Positions 10,895 through 24,700 are shown, counted from the stretch's first letter. The stretch is DNA of 64,000 nt from Hormiphora californensis (GCA_020137815.1 CM035359.1:4870032-4934031); one strand, 5' to 3'. The notes: generated from the sequence alone by a model not told the origin. Numbers and translations: made by a program.

Positions 10895-10949
<55 letters not shown>

Positions 10950-10979
10950 GAGAGAGAGAGAGAGAGAGCGAGAAGAGAT

Positions 10980-11041
<62 letters not shown>

Positions 11042-11105
11042 TGACAGAGACAGAGACGTCTCGGACAGAGACAGAGACATGACAGAGACAGAGACAGAGA
11101 GACAG
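10818..11105. repeat. (GA)n microsatellite with imperfect CAGAGA tail
   Basis: Long GA/CT run interrupted by single substitutions, passing into GACAGA repeats. The Arg-Glu or Ser-Leu frames across it are artefacts of the repeat. Confidence 0.95.
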
Positions 11106-11639
11106 AGACAGATCTGAGAGAGACAGAGAGCGAGAGATAGAAACATTTCCTGGAAATGATACAAGAAATTAGAAATAGAATTATCTGAATGCTATCCTAG
11201 GCTTCTACAGTGTGTGCTTAACGGACAACCTCATAAATAATTAAGAGGTTGCCCGGTCCGTGAATCACATACATGCTCCATTCATATGTCACATACGCAG
11301 CGGAGGCACTGCAATATATTCCATACTTTCATTCAAAGCACAAGGTCTCAAATACCATTGAAATAACAACAAACTGCCTAAAACAATAACTCAAAAAACA
11401 ACAAACAAAACAACAACTAAAAAACAACAACTCAAAATACAACAATTATGTCTATACCTTCGTTGATGCGGTGCAAGATCTGACTGTCCTCACTGGAGAG
11501 AGTCCAAGAGGTATTAAAAAGAAATCCTAGAGTGGTTAAAAAGAACCTAAACCTATACATAATCCTAGCGTCCTATTGTGCGAGGGTAAACCTAGGCAGA
11601 GGGAGGGGTTTTAGGGTTTTACAGTTAGAGGTTATTGGG

Positions 11640-11960
11640 ATTCTGTAGAATTGAGGGAGGGTTGAGGAAGGGTTGAGGGAGGGTTGAGTGAGGGTTGAGT
11701 GAGGACTGAGGCCTGAGGGAAGGTTGAGGGAGGGCCGGGTTGAGGGAGGGTTGAGAGCTGTCTGGCGGCGCCAGACCCCAATTTGATTCTCAGTGCGCTC
11801 AGATGGGTCGCGGCGCCAGACAGGTTGAGAGAGGGGTGAGGGAGGGTTGAGGCAGGTTGAGGGAGGGTTGAGGGATGGTTGAGGGAGGGTTGAGGGAGGA
11901 TTGAGGGAGGGCCTGGTTGAGGGAGGTTTGAGTGAGGACTGAGGGAGGGTTGAGTTGTTG
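11640..11960. repeat. GGGAGGGTTGA-type tandem repeat
   Basis: About 20 imperfect copies of an 11-14 bp unit. A 66-bp palindromic insertion (11758-11823) interrupts the array. Confidence 0.85.
11758..11823. mobile_element. 66-bp palindromic mini-element
   Basis: Starts CTGTCTGGCGGCGCC and ends GGCGCCAGACAG, with imperfect inverted repeats of about 20 bp. GTTGAGAG precedes and follows it, which fits an 8-bp duplication, although the host array is itself made of GTTGAG units. A related end sequence lies near 430. Confidence 0.55.
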
Positions 11961-13024
11961 AGTAAAAAACAAAGAATCTGAAGAATAGAGAAGACCGAGA
12001 AGTGGAAAAGGGCTTTGGAAATGGTGGTTAATCTGGCACCATTTCCACTTGTTCCGACACACACATTTGTCAAAAGGCAACTAAACTAACTTGAGCCAGA
12101 TGTCGCATTTATAAGGCAACTAAACTAGAGACAGATAATGTCAACATATATTTTAGTTTGGATGATATTGATATAGTTCATATAAATTATAAGTCGACTG
12201 TCGACTGTCGACAAAAGAACTTGTATATCACCCATATACTAAAACATATGTCATATATACGGGGAATGATATTGACTATTAACTCAACAGAGAATGAGTA
12301 TATCAACCAAACAAAAAACATGTTTGACATTCTCGTGCGTTATTACGTGACAGTGGGCACGTGGCTATGCTAGCTAAACTGATATGAACAGGTGTAGAAG
12401 GGTATAAAAACACATAAATTACTATCGTTAGATAATGAGCTTGCTATATGTAGGCGGGTAAATTCTGACGCAAATAAAAATTAGTGCTGAGAGCACGGCC
12501 AAACCTAAAAATAAAAACACCATTTTCATAAGGTTTCTCTGCTTAAAAATGTTAAATATATTGCTTTCAGAGGTACTCCCGGTTTACTAAGATAAAATTT
12601 AAATAGATACTTCATATAACAGTAAAGACTTGCTCGACTCGTCGCGACCCTCCTAGGTTCAAAGTTTGAACACAACAAGACGTATATCTATGTATGCTAA
12701 TGGATATCTAAATATTAATATTATCGTTAGTTATAAAGTTGAACTAATGACATGATTAGCAATGCTCATCAGTTTGGATTTTTAGTTCCCCATGATTCAT
12801 GCAGGGGAAATATAAATCCAAACATGACTTCTGAAATGGCCAGGCAGATTATCACTCAAAGGGTAACCAATAATTCGCTAAAATAGATTCCAAGTTACTG
12901 AAGCGTCGTACGAGTTTCCTAATTTTAATTAGGAAACACCTCTTGGCAACCGTTCAAGCCGGGACCAGTGTTAATAAATATTGGAATCGTAATTTAGTGT
13001 CAGGATTCGGGGAAATTGTACTTG
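11961..13024. other. Gene-free stretch
   Basis: AT-rich DNA with no exon or repeat I can name. Confidence 0.5.
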
Positions 13025-14036
<1,012 letters not shown>

Positions 14037-14149
14037 GAACCGGACTTTTTGCAACCAAAGCCGGTGACATTTACTGTACTGCAACTGAGTGATAATCTCA
14101 CTCAGTCAGTGGTAAATGTCACAGGCTGTGGTTGCAAAAAGTCCGGTTC
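14037..14149. mobile_element. 113-bp inverted-repeat element
   Basis: Left arm GAACCGGACTTTTTGCAACC is matched by GGTTGCAAAAAGTCCGGTTC at the right end; pairing extends inward through a TGACATTTAC / GTAAATGTCA block. It is hairpin- or MITE-like, with no coding capacity. Confidence 0.75.
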
Positions 14150-14325
14150 ACAGAAACTGTAATGTAGTGCAGTAGTAGAATCAGGCATAATTATAATAAA
14201 AACTTGTCGAGATTGTCGTCATACCGGTATTTCAAATGAACCGGAAACATGATTATATATTTGTATATTTAGTATGTTTCTGGTATGAATAGTAGTACAA
14301 CGTCCACCCAAACTTTCTATAAATA

Positions 14326-14449
14326 TAGTCGGACCCCGATTTAACGGCAGGATAATCTTCCCCCGATATAGGAAATTAACAGTATTTGACCCCGATTTAG
14401 CGGACAAAACCCTTCCCCCCGAGGGTGCCGTTAAATCGGGGTCCGACTG
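14326..14449. mobile_element. pogo/Tigger-like MITE, copy 1
   Basis: Ends are AGTCGGACCCCGATTTA and its inverse, next to TA on the right. The same termini recur at least six more times in the window. TA duplication and CAG-starting ends fit Tc1/mariner-pogo MITEs; the family call is by analogy. Confidence 0.75.
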
Positions 14450-15400
14450 TAGCTAACTCATCTACTGTTACTACTATTATATATGGTGTAATTGACTAAT
14501 TTATTGACTCTATAATTACTCTACTGAAGATTTTATGTACTATGTATGGCCCTATTGTATTTCCCGTCATATATAGGGCCCTAATGATCTAATTTACGCT
14601 GTCCAAAGTCGAGTTTATTGAGTAAGGGCACGGCCAAGGTGGGATGTAGTACTGATTTGAAATAAACGATTAGCTTGCCAATTCCGTACTGCACAATACG
14701 GAATTGGTAATTGGCACAACACACTCAGTCTCACACAGCTATCATGGACCACATATAACGCACGTTTTCAGTAGCAGGACGTATGTTGCCAGTACTGCAG
14801 TACATGAGCCAATTTGTGTATCTGCCAAGATAAAACAATTACAAAAACTGTACGCGTACGATATAGTCGACAGTTACTAACACGTACATTAAAAATTGTT
14901 CTACAATAGATATAGGACTGAAAATTTCTGTGAAATCCATCAACTCAAAATTTTGTGGGCCGGGGTATGATATGTCACATACGGCCCATAATATTTTGAG
15001 TTGAACTTAAATTGGCCAATTATAATACTGGTGACAATTTAATGAGCGTTTATATAGGCCTTCTCGCGGCCTATCTCAAAATTACAGTGGGGGTCGGATA
15101 ACCCGCAACGGTTGCCAGGCAACCGGAAACAGTGTCCGCACTTGTTATGTTCTACACACAGTGTCCGGGTTTGCTCGTTCCAGCTCTGTTCAGGATGAAT
15201 TACTGAACTTTACGGAACAGCCGGTGGTTTTATTTCGACTTCCATGTGTAGAAACACGGAAACGAAATACACTAAACCCAGAAGTTTAACAAATATATTT
15301 TCACGTTCCATTTCGTGTCACGCAGCGGTGGGAAGTGAAGCATGAAGGGAACCTAGCACTACAGAGCTGTGTTTTCTACCACACATGCAATATGTGTACA
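14450..15400. other. Gene-free stretch
   Basis: No exon seen. Small inverted pairs occur (for example CAATTCCGTA at 14680 with TACGGAATTG at 14696). Confidence 0.45.
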
Positions 15401-15590
15401 TATTGGCTTTGGTGGTGGTTGAGGTTATGTTTTCATAATTCACTTCCGGCTGCTTTATGTGAATAGAGCCGAAAGTGAACTATGAAAACAGAACCCCAGC
15501 CACTGCCAAAGCCAATACCGATTCTAGCTTTCGCCTTTATTCAGATAAACTTTATGCGAATAAAGGCGAAAGCTAGAATCTGTATTGGAA
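15401..15590. repeat. Two adjacent hairpins
   Basis: TATTGGCTTTGG...CCAAAGCCAATA (15401-15517) encloses an arm pair around CATAATTCACTT / AAGTGAACTATG. A second perfect stem, ATTCTAGCTTTCGCCTTTAT with its inverse, spans 15521-15580. The short plus-strand frame over it is not convincing. Confidence 0.75.
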
Positions 15591-15859
15591 TTGGACGAAT
15601 AAAGTGGAGGGCAAAAATAACAGCTGCACTCTGTAGGGGTAAATACAATTTGTCCATCACTGTTACATCAGCGAACCGAGTTTTAAAATGATGAATGAAC
15701 CAAGGGCGATGAATTGTTGGAGAGGATTGAATCTTATGAACTCTGAAAACTAAAAACTCGAGTTATTTTAAAACTGTTGGATCACATCGACTTCGCTACA
15801 TAATAAAATTAAAAGATGCTCTCATGAATGTCTTATGTCATTTTCACCTTGCATCAGTC

Positions 15860-16240
15860 ATCAGTCATTAGTCAGTCCTGCCAGCTGTTTTGAGCGGAGC
15901 TAGAAGATCGGTCCGGCAATGGCATCGCCAACATCAGTCTCGCTCAAACGCAAACAAATACCTCTCCGTCGCTTTGCATTGTTTCACTTTTATTCTCCCT
16001 GAATCGGTTCGAGCCCAACAGTACTTTGAGTTTCCATGCCTCACCCTACTACCCAGAAAATTCTGTCTGAATGAACCAGGGGCACATGGTTTCTGAACCA
16101 AATTGTAATAAGAATCCCGTCCCAGACACTTCCCCTTGTATTTCACTCCGAATGTGCTATCTTGACAAAAGACAGTCGAGGAGTCACTACATTTGTCCGT
16201 ACACGGTGGTGAACTTCACACCTATCAGCCTCGGGGCAGA
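15860..16240 (-). pseudogene. Possible orphan exon for a Cys-rich secreted protein
   Basis: On the minus strand a frame of roughly 110 codons contains regularly spaced cysteines (KCLGRDSYY, KPCAPGSF, KYCWARTD, KQCKATE). The spacing recalls ricin-B-type beta-trefoil repeats, but this is weak. It has no ATG in frame, a stop upstream and no clear partner exon, so it may be a relic or a lone exon of an unseen gene. Confidence 0.25.
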
Positions 16241-16299
16241 CTGCAGTGTCCAGTTATACCCTGGACGAGATCAGAGAGGGTAATAATGTGTTATATATG

Positions 16300-17416
16300 C
16301 ATGGTATCAGCCGTATATAATGATTCATATTATGAGTAAAACGATCGCATTGGGATATATTGAAACGTTGCCACAGATTTGTATTTATCTGTCTGGCATC
16401 TCTCGCACACTTTGCTCAGATAGGAGACCGGTCAATATACCTGATGTTTAATCTGATTGCAGACGGCTCCCAGAACCGGCTTGTTCTGCAAGGATATTAT
16501 AACAAGCAGGAGAACTAACCAACACATAATAATAACAGAGAGTGAAACTAGTGAAACGAGGGAAAAGTCTCCACATGTATGTGACATGCCACAATTTATA
16601 AGATTGTAACAAGCTTTAAATAATAACCATGTAGACGCAGCTTATAACCATAATTGATGGACGGGGAGGGTCGAGGGATCATGGAACTGATATCTGATGA
16701 GAACCAAAACCATGATATCCGGTATCCTAACCGAACACAAACCGGTTTCCAGTTTTGAACAAAACCGAACCGATCAGTTAAAGGGGCGAGGGTGTCATGG
16801 TATGCAATTTGTAAATTTCTGCTAGACGAATCTCAGTCCCAATCTGATCACATAAGTCCGAAGTCCAGTAACAAAAGTTGCCGTTAAAAACTCTCAAAAC
16901 ATGCCATTGCAAATTTACCAAATTTTCATAAAAAGTTACACGTGACACTCCCTCCCCTTTATTTGACTAAATTTGTCAAACACGCGAATTTGTCAAAACT
17001 TTAAACTGTAAAATAGATTACACATATGCACCAAGTTTTCCAAAATCCAGGCTTACATTTATCACACTACTACAAACGTATATAGTGCCTGGCCTATTTA
17101 ATCCCGGTACGAGAAAAGAGGACAGACACTGCCTGAAGATACAATATCACGCAAAACATGATTTGATAATATCTCAACGCTTTGGTCCAATAAGTTGGTA
17201 AATCAACCGATTATACTAGTACCTGCTTAGTACTCTTATTATTATACTCACCCAGACAGTAAAAAAGGGTGTAAATTGTTCATACACGACAAAGATTGAA
17301 GGATACGAACTGTACAAGATTAGAGGTTTAAGGTTTAAGTCCAATCCAGATGAGCTTCATACTACCGATCAATAAATTATTTCTTAACGCTCACAAGTGG
17401 AATCTTCAAAACTCAA
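16300..17416. other. Gene-free stretch
   Basis: No exon, RNA or clear repeat recognised downstream of the minus-strand gene that ends at 17417. Confidence 0.5.
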
Positions 17417-19722
17417 TTACGCCCCTGAAAAGAGAGAATAGGTTAGTGAATCAGTTTATCAACTGCCTTCAATCGAGCACATCGAAAGTGAAATCGTGTG
17501 TCCTCCGACTATGAAGAATACACTTACCAGATAGTGCTGATGGTGCTTCGTCAGGAATAGGATCAATCACTTCTTTTGCTACTACCTCAGGTTCAGGAGC
17601 GGCTACCTCAGGTTCAGGAGCGGCTACCTCAGGTTCAGGAGCGGCTACCTCAGGTTCAGGAACGGCTACCTCAGGTTCAACAGCGGCTACCTCTGGTTCA
17701 GCGGCTACCTCTGGTTCAACAGCGGCTACCTCGGGTTCAACAGCGGCTACCTCTGGTTCAGCAGCGGCTACCTCTGGTTCAGCAGCGGCTACCTCGGGTT
17801 CTTCAACGATTCCGGGCTGATTTTCTGAAAGTAAGTTTTTTGAGCACGAAAGGATCGTTAAAATTTTTATTTTGTATCGTTCGTGGAAAGCTTAGAAATT
17901 AGTACAGTCAGACGGACCTCGATTTACCGGACGAATAACAACCCACAGTTTGGCATGTGAAATTAAAAACACGGTATTTACCGTTCTAATGAAACTCTTC
18001 CTCGCGCCAGTCCGGTAAATCAAGGCTTGACTGTCATACATTAATTTGATATTTCTTAGTAGAATTGTTACTGACCTTGTAGTTCAGGTGTATCTACAGT
18101 TTCCGCAGCTGCCTCAACTACTTCTTCAACCTCGATCACGTCGAAACTTTCTTCCACGGCCGGGTCTACTTCAGCGACGACCTCGGGCTCAGCGACGACT
18201 TCAACAACGACCTCAGGCTCAGCGACGACTTCAACAACGACCTCAGGCTCAGCAGCCACTTCAGCGACGACCTCAGCGACGACCTCAGGCTCAGCGATGA
18301 CCTCAGGCTCAACGAAGACCTCAGGCTCAGCGACGACTTCAGCAACCACTTCTGCTTCGACGACGATTTCTGGTTCAGCAACCACTTCAACGAAGACCTC
18401 GGGCTCAGCGACGACTTCGGCAACCACTTCTGCTTCGACGACGATTTCTGGTTCAGTAACCACTTCAACGACGACCTCGGGCTCAGCGACGACTTCGACG
18501 ACGACCTCGGGCTCAGCGACGACTTCGGCAACCACTTCTGCTTCGACGACAATTTCTGGCTCAGTAACCACTTCAACGACGACCTCGGGCTCAGCGACGA
18601 CTTCGACGACGACCTCGGGCTCAGCGACGACTTCAACGACCTCAGGCTCAGCAACGACGACCTCGGGCTCATCGACGACTTCAGCAACGACCTCGGGCTC
18701 AGCGACGACTTCAACGACCTCAGGGTCAGCAACGACAACCTCGGGCTCAGCAACCACTTCGGCGACGACCTCTACTTCAGCAATTGCTTCTGGCTCAGCA
18801 ACCGCCTCAACTTCCTCAACAGCATCGGAAGCAGATTCGGGTTCTGATATCGATGGCTCTTCTTCGCTTTCTTCTGATTCAGTTTCCTCTGCTGCAGGTT
18901 CCTCTACTTCTTGGTCAACTGCCTCTTCAGCTGCTTCGGATGCCGCTTCTGAAATGAGAATATAAATATTATTACTAAATTCCGTTAGTATAGAAACCGA
19001 AATCATTTGTATAGCTGATACCACAGAAACAAAGTCGCCTAAATTATCATTATGGCTTGACTCTCTAGAACATTAAAAAATACACATACCTCCTTCTTCA
19101 CCTCCCTCTTCATCCTCCTCCTCCTCTTCTTCATCTTCAGCATCATCATCTACTATCTTGTTTCTCTCCTCCCTGATTTTATCCCAATCAATCTCACCAA
19201 ACCGCGGTGCAAAAATGTCTACATAGTAGGCCCAAACTGAAATAGAAAAGAATAAGAAAACCACTGCACCCACAAAACAACCATTTGAAAAGGATTTATT
19301 TTTGACGATTTTGGTTGATTAATAATCTGGCTGGTTAACTAATTTGCGATCAATTCACATACCAGATGTCACAGTGAAGACTCCAAGACCAAGGTAAAAG
19401 AATTTCTTCTGCTCAGCATATGGCCATGCATTCTCTCCCCACGGGTTCCGGGGCGGTCCGTTGTGAAACAACCTAGGAAGGATTAGTTGAATTAACACGT
19501 TGAGAAATGATTATATTCCTAGAGCTAGGAGTTGGCTCCAGCCAGATCAAGCTCTTATCCCGTTCAAACAATGCAGGATATAATTAACTCAGCACTGACC
19601 ATGATATCTTATGAATAATTTAAATACCCATTATACCTTTTTGGGGTGGACGCCTCTTGGCGGGTACACGTTTTCCGGAAACCAGAATTTGCAAATCTCC
19701 TACAAACTCGGAGAGATGCCAT
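17417..19722 (-). CDS. Mitochondrial-type membrane protein with long V/E/P repeat tail (506 aa)
   Basis: Six exons, by hand: 19722-19637, 19472-19363, 19236-19090, 18948-18076, 17824-17528, 17424-17417; all borders are GT..AG and phases agree. The N-terminus ([17 protein letters not shown]) is basic and lacks acids, like a mitochondrial presequence. One hydrophobic segment follows (about residues 50-70, [19 protein letters not shown]). Then an acidic run (EEEEEEDEE) leads into some 400 residues of [14 protein letters not shown] and PEPEVAA repeats spread over exons 4 and 5. The last exon contributes only two codons and the stop. The N-terminal part recalls small respiratory-chain accessory subunits, but I cannot name it. 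The repeats are in frame and were checked against the splice phases. Function unknown. Confidence 0.75.
17905..18033. mobile_element. Degenerate pogo-like MITE, copy 2
   Basis: In the intron between the two repeat-coding exons of the 17417-19722 gene. Ends CAGTCAGACGGACCTCGATTTACCGG and CCGGTAAATCAAGGCTTGACTG; TA on the left, TC on the right, so old. Confidence 0.6.
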
Positions 19723-20304
19723 GGCCACTATTAAAGAAAGGTATTTAGGTGTTAGGGATTGTTAAATGTGCTTGTTAATAACGGTAAAACCTCAAAATAA
19801 CTTGTTTTGTGCATGGGGAGAAAGAGTTGAGCAAAGCAAGAAATTACGGATGAGCTGACAAGCAGATTTGCTGTTATATCGGGGAACAATGGACATTGGA
19901 CATACATTTTATGCCGTTAAATCGAGGTTTTGTGGAAGAACAAAGGGAAATAAAATCAATTTCCTAACAAAAAGCATCGATTATATATAAATAAATAAAC
20001 AGAAACGGTAGAAACATCTCTCATAACATAGCAGAAAGAACGAAAGAGAAGAGCTGAGGGAAGAAAAAATAACACGTACAATGAATGTGAGCAGAGAGTT
20101 GCATAATTATCCGTGTCCTGCATTATGTTACACACTCATCAGTATAAAATATGATACCCCCTCTTATAGGCTCCACTGCTACTGCTACTGCGTTCTCTCT
20201 CAATCTCCCTATCCTGCTATCTCTTTTTTTCCTTCTCTCTCTCACACACAAACAGTCACATTCACAAAAATTGTCATTTGTCCCATTAAAAACACTGAGT
20301 ATAC
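19723..20304. other. Intergenic DNA with a MITE relic
   Basis: The start codon at 19722 is preceded on the minus strand by CTTTCTTTAATAG, a 3'-splice-like sequence. 19773-19937 has decayed CGGTAAAACCTC...TAAATCGAGGTTTTG ends resembling the pogo-like family. No exon seen. Confidence 0.45.
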
Positions 20305-20392
20305 CTCCACGCGATTTGTCACCTGTTATAACCAACTCTCCGTTCCATCTCCACGCGATTTGTCACCTGTTATAACCAACTCTTCGTTCCAT
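20305..20392. repeat. 44-bp tandem duplication over a stop codon
   Basis: Two copies (20305-20348, 20349-20392) of a unit containing CCACGCGATTTGTCACCTG. The minus-strand gene ends inside the 20349-20392 copy, so the other copy lies in its 3' UTR. Confidence 0.85.
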
Positions 20393-21435
20393 CTGTCGTT
20401 GGAGCTCTTCAAAGTTTTCCTGGCGTCTATTGTTCTGCCTAATATTCCGGCGTTCTTCAGACTTCCAGAAAACACCTCCGACAACTGTAATGCAATGGGT
20501 TAACACGATGTTTCAAGTAAAGGGTGAGTACAAGTAACACGTACTGTGGGTTACGCACCAGTTACAGATTGATACCCTGATATCAGGGGACCTTCCCTGA
20601 TGGCCGGGCATGCGGGAGGGTCTGTGGGAACCATGCTGCATTGCTGCGCGTCAAGTAAATTGAATAGAAAGTAAAGCTGAACGTGCACGTCAGCACTCAC
20701 TTTATTCCCAGCCATGCATCCATTGATGCCTGGGAACGAATCTGTAACTGGTCCCCTAGCTAAGGTACTTATTGAATCGGTGATTGAAATACAGTCGGAC
20801 CCCGATTTAGGGACACCCTCGGGGGAAAGGCTCTTGTCCACTAAATCGGGGTGTCCACTAAATCGGGGTCAAATAAGGTTAATTTCCTATATCGGGAAAA
20901 AAATCCTGTCCCTAAATCGGGGTGCCACTAAATCGGGGGCCCCTAAATCGGGGTCCGACTGTACTATCGAATTAGGTAATGCCACATGTAGACACTGGTC
21001 AGTGGTCAATTGTCAATCTACACAGCACTCACCTAAGCTCCAAAACACAAAAGTAGCCAATCGTCTATTTTGGGCAGTTATGGCCTTCCTCATCCCTGCC
21101 CTTTCTGCCTCTTTCATATTCATCATTCCAATTTTTGGAGGCATCACCCAGTCTCCTGAAGAGGAACATGTTCGGTTACATATTGATTGGGTTTTGATTT
21201 ATTATATTATACGTGTATATTGTATAATTCGGTTTTATTTAGATTGTACCCAATCCTCATATATAACGTATTTTAAGATGATTGGTGGATGGTGAAGTGA
21301 ATGGAACTCAGTATGACACATCACAACTGCCTATCTTCCCGACTCACCGAATTTCCCGATTCCTTTTGCTAGTTTTGAAACAGCTGCATCGTAAGGCCGG
21401 TAAAGGAAGCCCGCTACCTTCGTTATATTCACCAT
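20363..21435 (-). CDS. Small single-pass membrane protein (110 aa)
   Basis: Three exons on the minus strand: 21435-21348, 21155-21033 and 20484-20363, with GT..AG borders and matching phases. Residues 1-33 are weakly amphipathic and basic (MVNITKVAGFLYRPYD). A hydrophobic segment, about residues 63-78 (LATFVFWSLVVGGVFW), is followed by a charged Arg/Gln/Glu helix of some 30 residues ending VGYNR. Size, basic head, single membrane span and charged tail resemble small mitochondrial inner-membrane subunits or assembly factors, but I do not recognise the family. The start ATG directly follows CCTGATAG on the minus strand, so a leader exon may exist upstream. Intron 2 holds a pogo-like MITE. Confidence 0.7.
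20792..20961. mobile_element. pogo/Tigger-like MITE, copy 3
   Basis: 170 bp with ends CAGTCGGACCCCGATTTAGG and inverse, flanked by TA on both sides (20790-20791, 20962-20963). It lies in intron 2 of the 110-residue protein gene. Confidence 0.85.
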
Positions 21436-21705
21436 CTATCAGGCACAACAACAACTAGCAGGAACCTTGTCTTAACTCACATGTTCTATGGAAGAGGTGG
21501 GTTAAGTTAGCAGCACAGCGAAATCACTGCCTTTGAGCAGACCTTTTCGAAAAATGTAATTCCAATAGAAAATAAATTTGGTTAATAAACCATTATCAGG
21601 CTTGATACCAGCAAACAATAAATTATAAAAACAAGTCAAGAATTTAAATACAGCTATCGTTAAAAAATACTGAGTAGAGAAAAAAATATAACAGATCTAA
21701 CTGTT

Positions 21706-24700
21706 TCAACCTTCCTCCAGCGACAGTTCAGCAATCATACCTGCGACCTTCTCCTCCCATCCATTCAACCCAGCAATACGGACAATCTCTGCAGCTCCCT
21801 CCAGACTTGCCCTGTCTTTCCTCCTTAACATGACCAACACAGCCCGTTCTGGGTCCCCAACCGCTAGGTGACATTTCACCGCACTGTCAAGCTGCATTTC
21901 ACGTTCCTGTTTACCGGCCCACAGTCGGTAGATCTCTGGGAGCTTGGGATGGGTGGGTGATAGTCGGAGTTTAGCTATCGCTATAGCCTCCCGGTAGCAG
22001 TCCTCCTTCACCAACATGTCTATGGCGGGGTGAACTTCGTTTAGCAGGAGCATGTACGTGGCAGCACTCACAAAATCACGTGACTCTCTCAGCTGGGATA
22101 CGTAGCAGGACACCGCCGCCCGATAGAGATCCCTCCCACATACCATAGCCGCGGCAGAGAGAAGAGTTTCTGTCACAGTGCGAGTTTCTATGGCCGTTGT
22201 CAGGGTGGTTGTTACGTCCCCACACCAGATGCCCAACATGGCCGCTTGGTGGTGGTGCTTCTCGAGGGTGTGTGTCGCCCGTTCGGTTGCCACTAGCGAC
22301 AGAAACGATTCTCGGGAGGAGTATAGACCTGTCACAACCGGTTCAGTCGTGTTTTCATCCTCATTTGTTTCGTATAGCTCCTTTGCGAGGGTGATAATTT
22401 GCGACATCTGTTCAGCTTTACCGGAATGATCTACTCTCGCAGTCAATGGCAGCAGAGATCTTCCCCTGTTCGTTCTCTTTTTCCGGGAATCACTCAGCAC
22501 AATAGTTTCCTCGGGCTCCTGATCCTGAGTAGACACTGGTTCTACAGAGATCACCTGTCCTCCATTTTCCTCAACTGGAACTGCAACTGGTCGAGGATCT
22601 GAAGGTACCGGTGCAGGTTTCCTCCATGTTGTGCTATCTGAGTTCTTGACCTGAACTTTCTTCTTTTTCTTCTTCCCGCCACCCCCTCTTGTTGCGTTCC
22701 TCCCTGGTGCCAGTGGATTAGTTTCGGGAGGAGTTTTAAGCTCACATTTGTCCATGTCCCAAGACCGGACAGTAAACTCATCGCTTCCAGAATATAGAGT
22801 GCTAATGTCAGTGTGACTCCAAGTAACACTAAAAACACGACCTACATGGCCTCGATAACTCGCAATTCCTTCTCCCGTCTCGACATCCCAAACTTGAGCA
22901 GTGCCGTCATAGCAGCTAGACACCACCTGTTTTGGGAGGTGGGGATTCCATGATACGTCTGTAATCCGAGCTGTGTGTCCAGTGAGCGTTTGGTGGGCCT
23001 TTAGCACGGGGGTCTGGTCCGTTGATGGGGTAACATTGTGGATACATATCGTGTTGTCGTCACTGCACGAGGCGAGGAGTTGCTGTTCACCACTCTGCTG
23101 CTGTTCATCACCACCCAACTGAACCATGGTCTCTTCGCCGTGGTACCAGGTCAGTTTGTTGATTATTCTGGTGTGGTACTGATACACTGCAATTTGAGTT
23201 AAGTTCGGTGCTCGGAACACCTCAATACACCCCGTATTACAACCAACAGCCAGCAGGGTCTTGGACCAATCAGCGGCCGTTCTCCCCGGGGGCAGGGACT
23301 TGTACTTGTTCTCCGCTGCCAGGTATGAGTTAACATTAACGGCCGCCTTGGACAGCTCCTTGTGTCGGTGGCACAAGATGGTCCCTTCCCCACCACAGGA
23401 GTAGAGGCCTCTCTTCAGTGGATCGTCGGGGAACTTGGTGGGCATGTAACCCCAGGAAAGGGCATACACTGACTTCTCGTGGTAGGTCGAAGAAATGTGG
23501 GTTGAATCGCTGTTCACATCGTATATCCCAACACGTCCTTCTTCCGTCCCAAAAGCAAGGATATGCTCCTTTTCCGGGTGCCATCTGACCACCATAACCT
23601 TGGTCCGGACACCGTTCCAGATCTGGTGGACCTTGTTCTGTTCCGGCCACCATAAGCGCATCATGTTGTCACCCGTTCCCACGGCGATCCTGTTCGGTGC
23701 TAGGGGGGAAATATCGAGGGAGTAAGCAAAACCACCCAGACCGTGAGCCAGATGAGCAACCTCGCCTTTCCTCCAGAGAACTAGTTGCCTGTCCATTCCT
23801 GTACTTAGAAAAGAGTCCTCCGAAACGGGACAAAGACAGAAAAGTTTCTTGGTGTGGGGGTTGGTAGTCCTTGGATTCCACTTTAACTCCATAATACCCT
23901 CCTCTTCATCCCCCTGCTCCTCCAAGATCGCTACGTCACCCGTGGAGGATGCACTGACCAGATTTCCACCGCACCACACTACCGCCAACCACGGTTGTTC
24001 CTTGGAAAGCGTTGTTTCCCTGTTTTTGAAACGGGACGGCACGGGCAGGGTGCGAAGAGGTTTGGCAGTCACTCCGTCCCATAACTTGACGGACTTGTCC
24101 CGGGAGACAGAGGCCAGCATATCATGGTAATGGGAGGTATCTGGGAGAGAGGTGTAGGAAGGAGCTGTTATTGGCCAGTGAACACGGAAAATGTCGCTGT
24201 CGTGGCCTTTGAGAGAATGAAGGAAGGAAAGCTTTCCACCCGATAGGAGCATAATGTTTATAGTTCCCATTCGATAGCCCACTGCCAAATATGGACTGAC
24301 CTCATGATGAGAGAAGGAAGTAGTCATAATCTTCTCAGCAACAGGTTGGTACCTCACCACACTACTCTTTCCTGTCTCGCTCCACAAACAAAGGAAACCC
24401 TTGTCATCACCACTCACGAGGACATTTCGGACGCTTGCCAGGGCGGTAATTCCGGGACCTCCCCCAGATAACAGAGTGTCTACACACTCTCCTGTGTGGA
24501 CATTCCACAGCATCACGTTTCCACCGTCACAACCTGACGCGACCAAGGAACCATCCTCCCCCACAAACACTACTGCTGTAACTCTCTTAGGATGGCCAGT
24601 TAGGATCCTCACGGGGGCCAGCGAGGCGGAGGACAGGATTTGAACCATATTTCGGGCACCATATGCTATGAGATCACGCGATGCTGCGATGATGTGCGAC

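Noticed and set aside
10796-11164. Open frames of Arg-Glu or Ser-Leu repeats
   Set aside because: They are translations of the (GA)n microsatellite in every frame, with no start context or splice partners. The same holds at 12943-13312.
18166-18965. Ser/Thr-rich plus-strand frame and a second minus frame over the V/E/P repeat
   Set aside because: Both are shadows of the minus-strand repeat exon, which alone has phase-matched splice sites to exons encoding a presequence and membrane span.
20555-20760. Inverted pair ACCAGTTACAGATT / AATCTGTAACTGGT
   Set aside because: Only 14 bp match and the interior does not pair, so I did not call an element.
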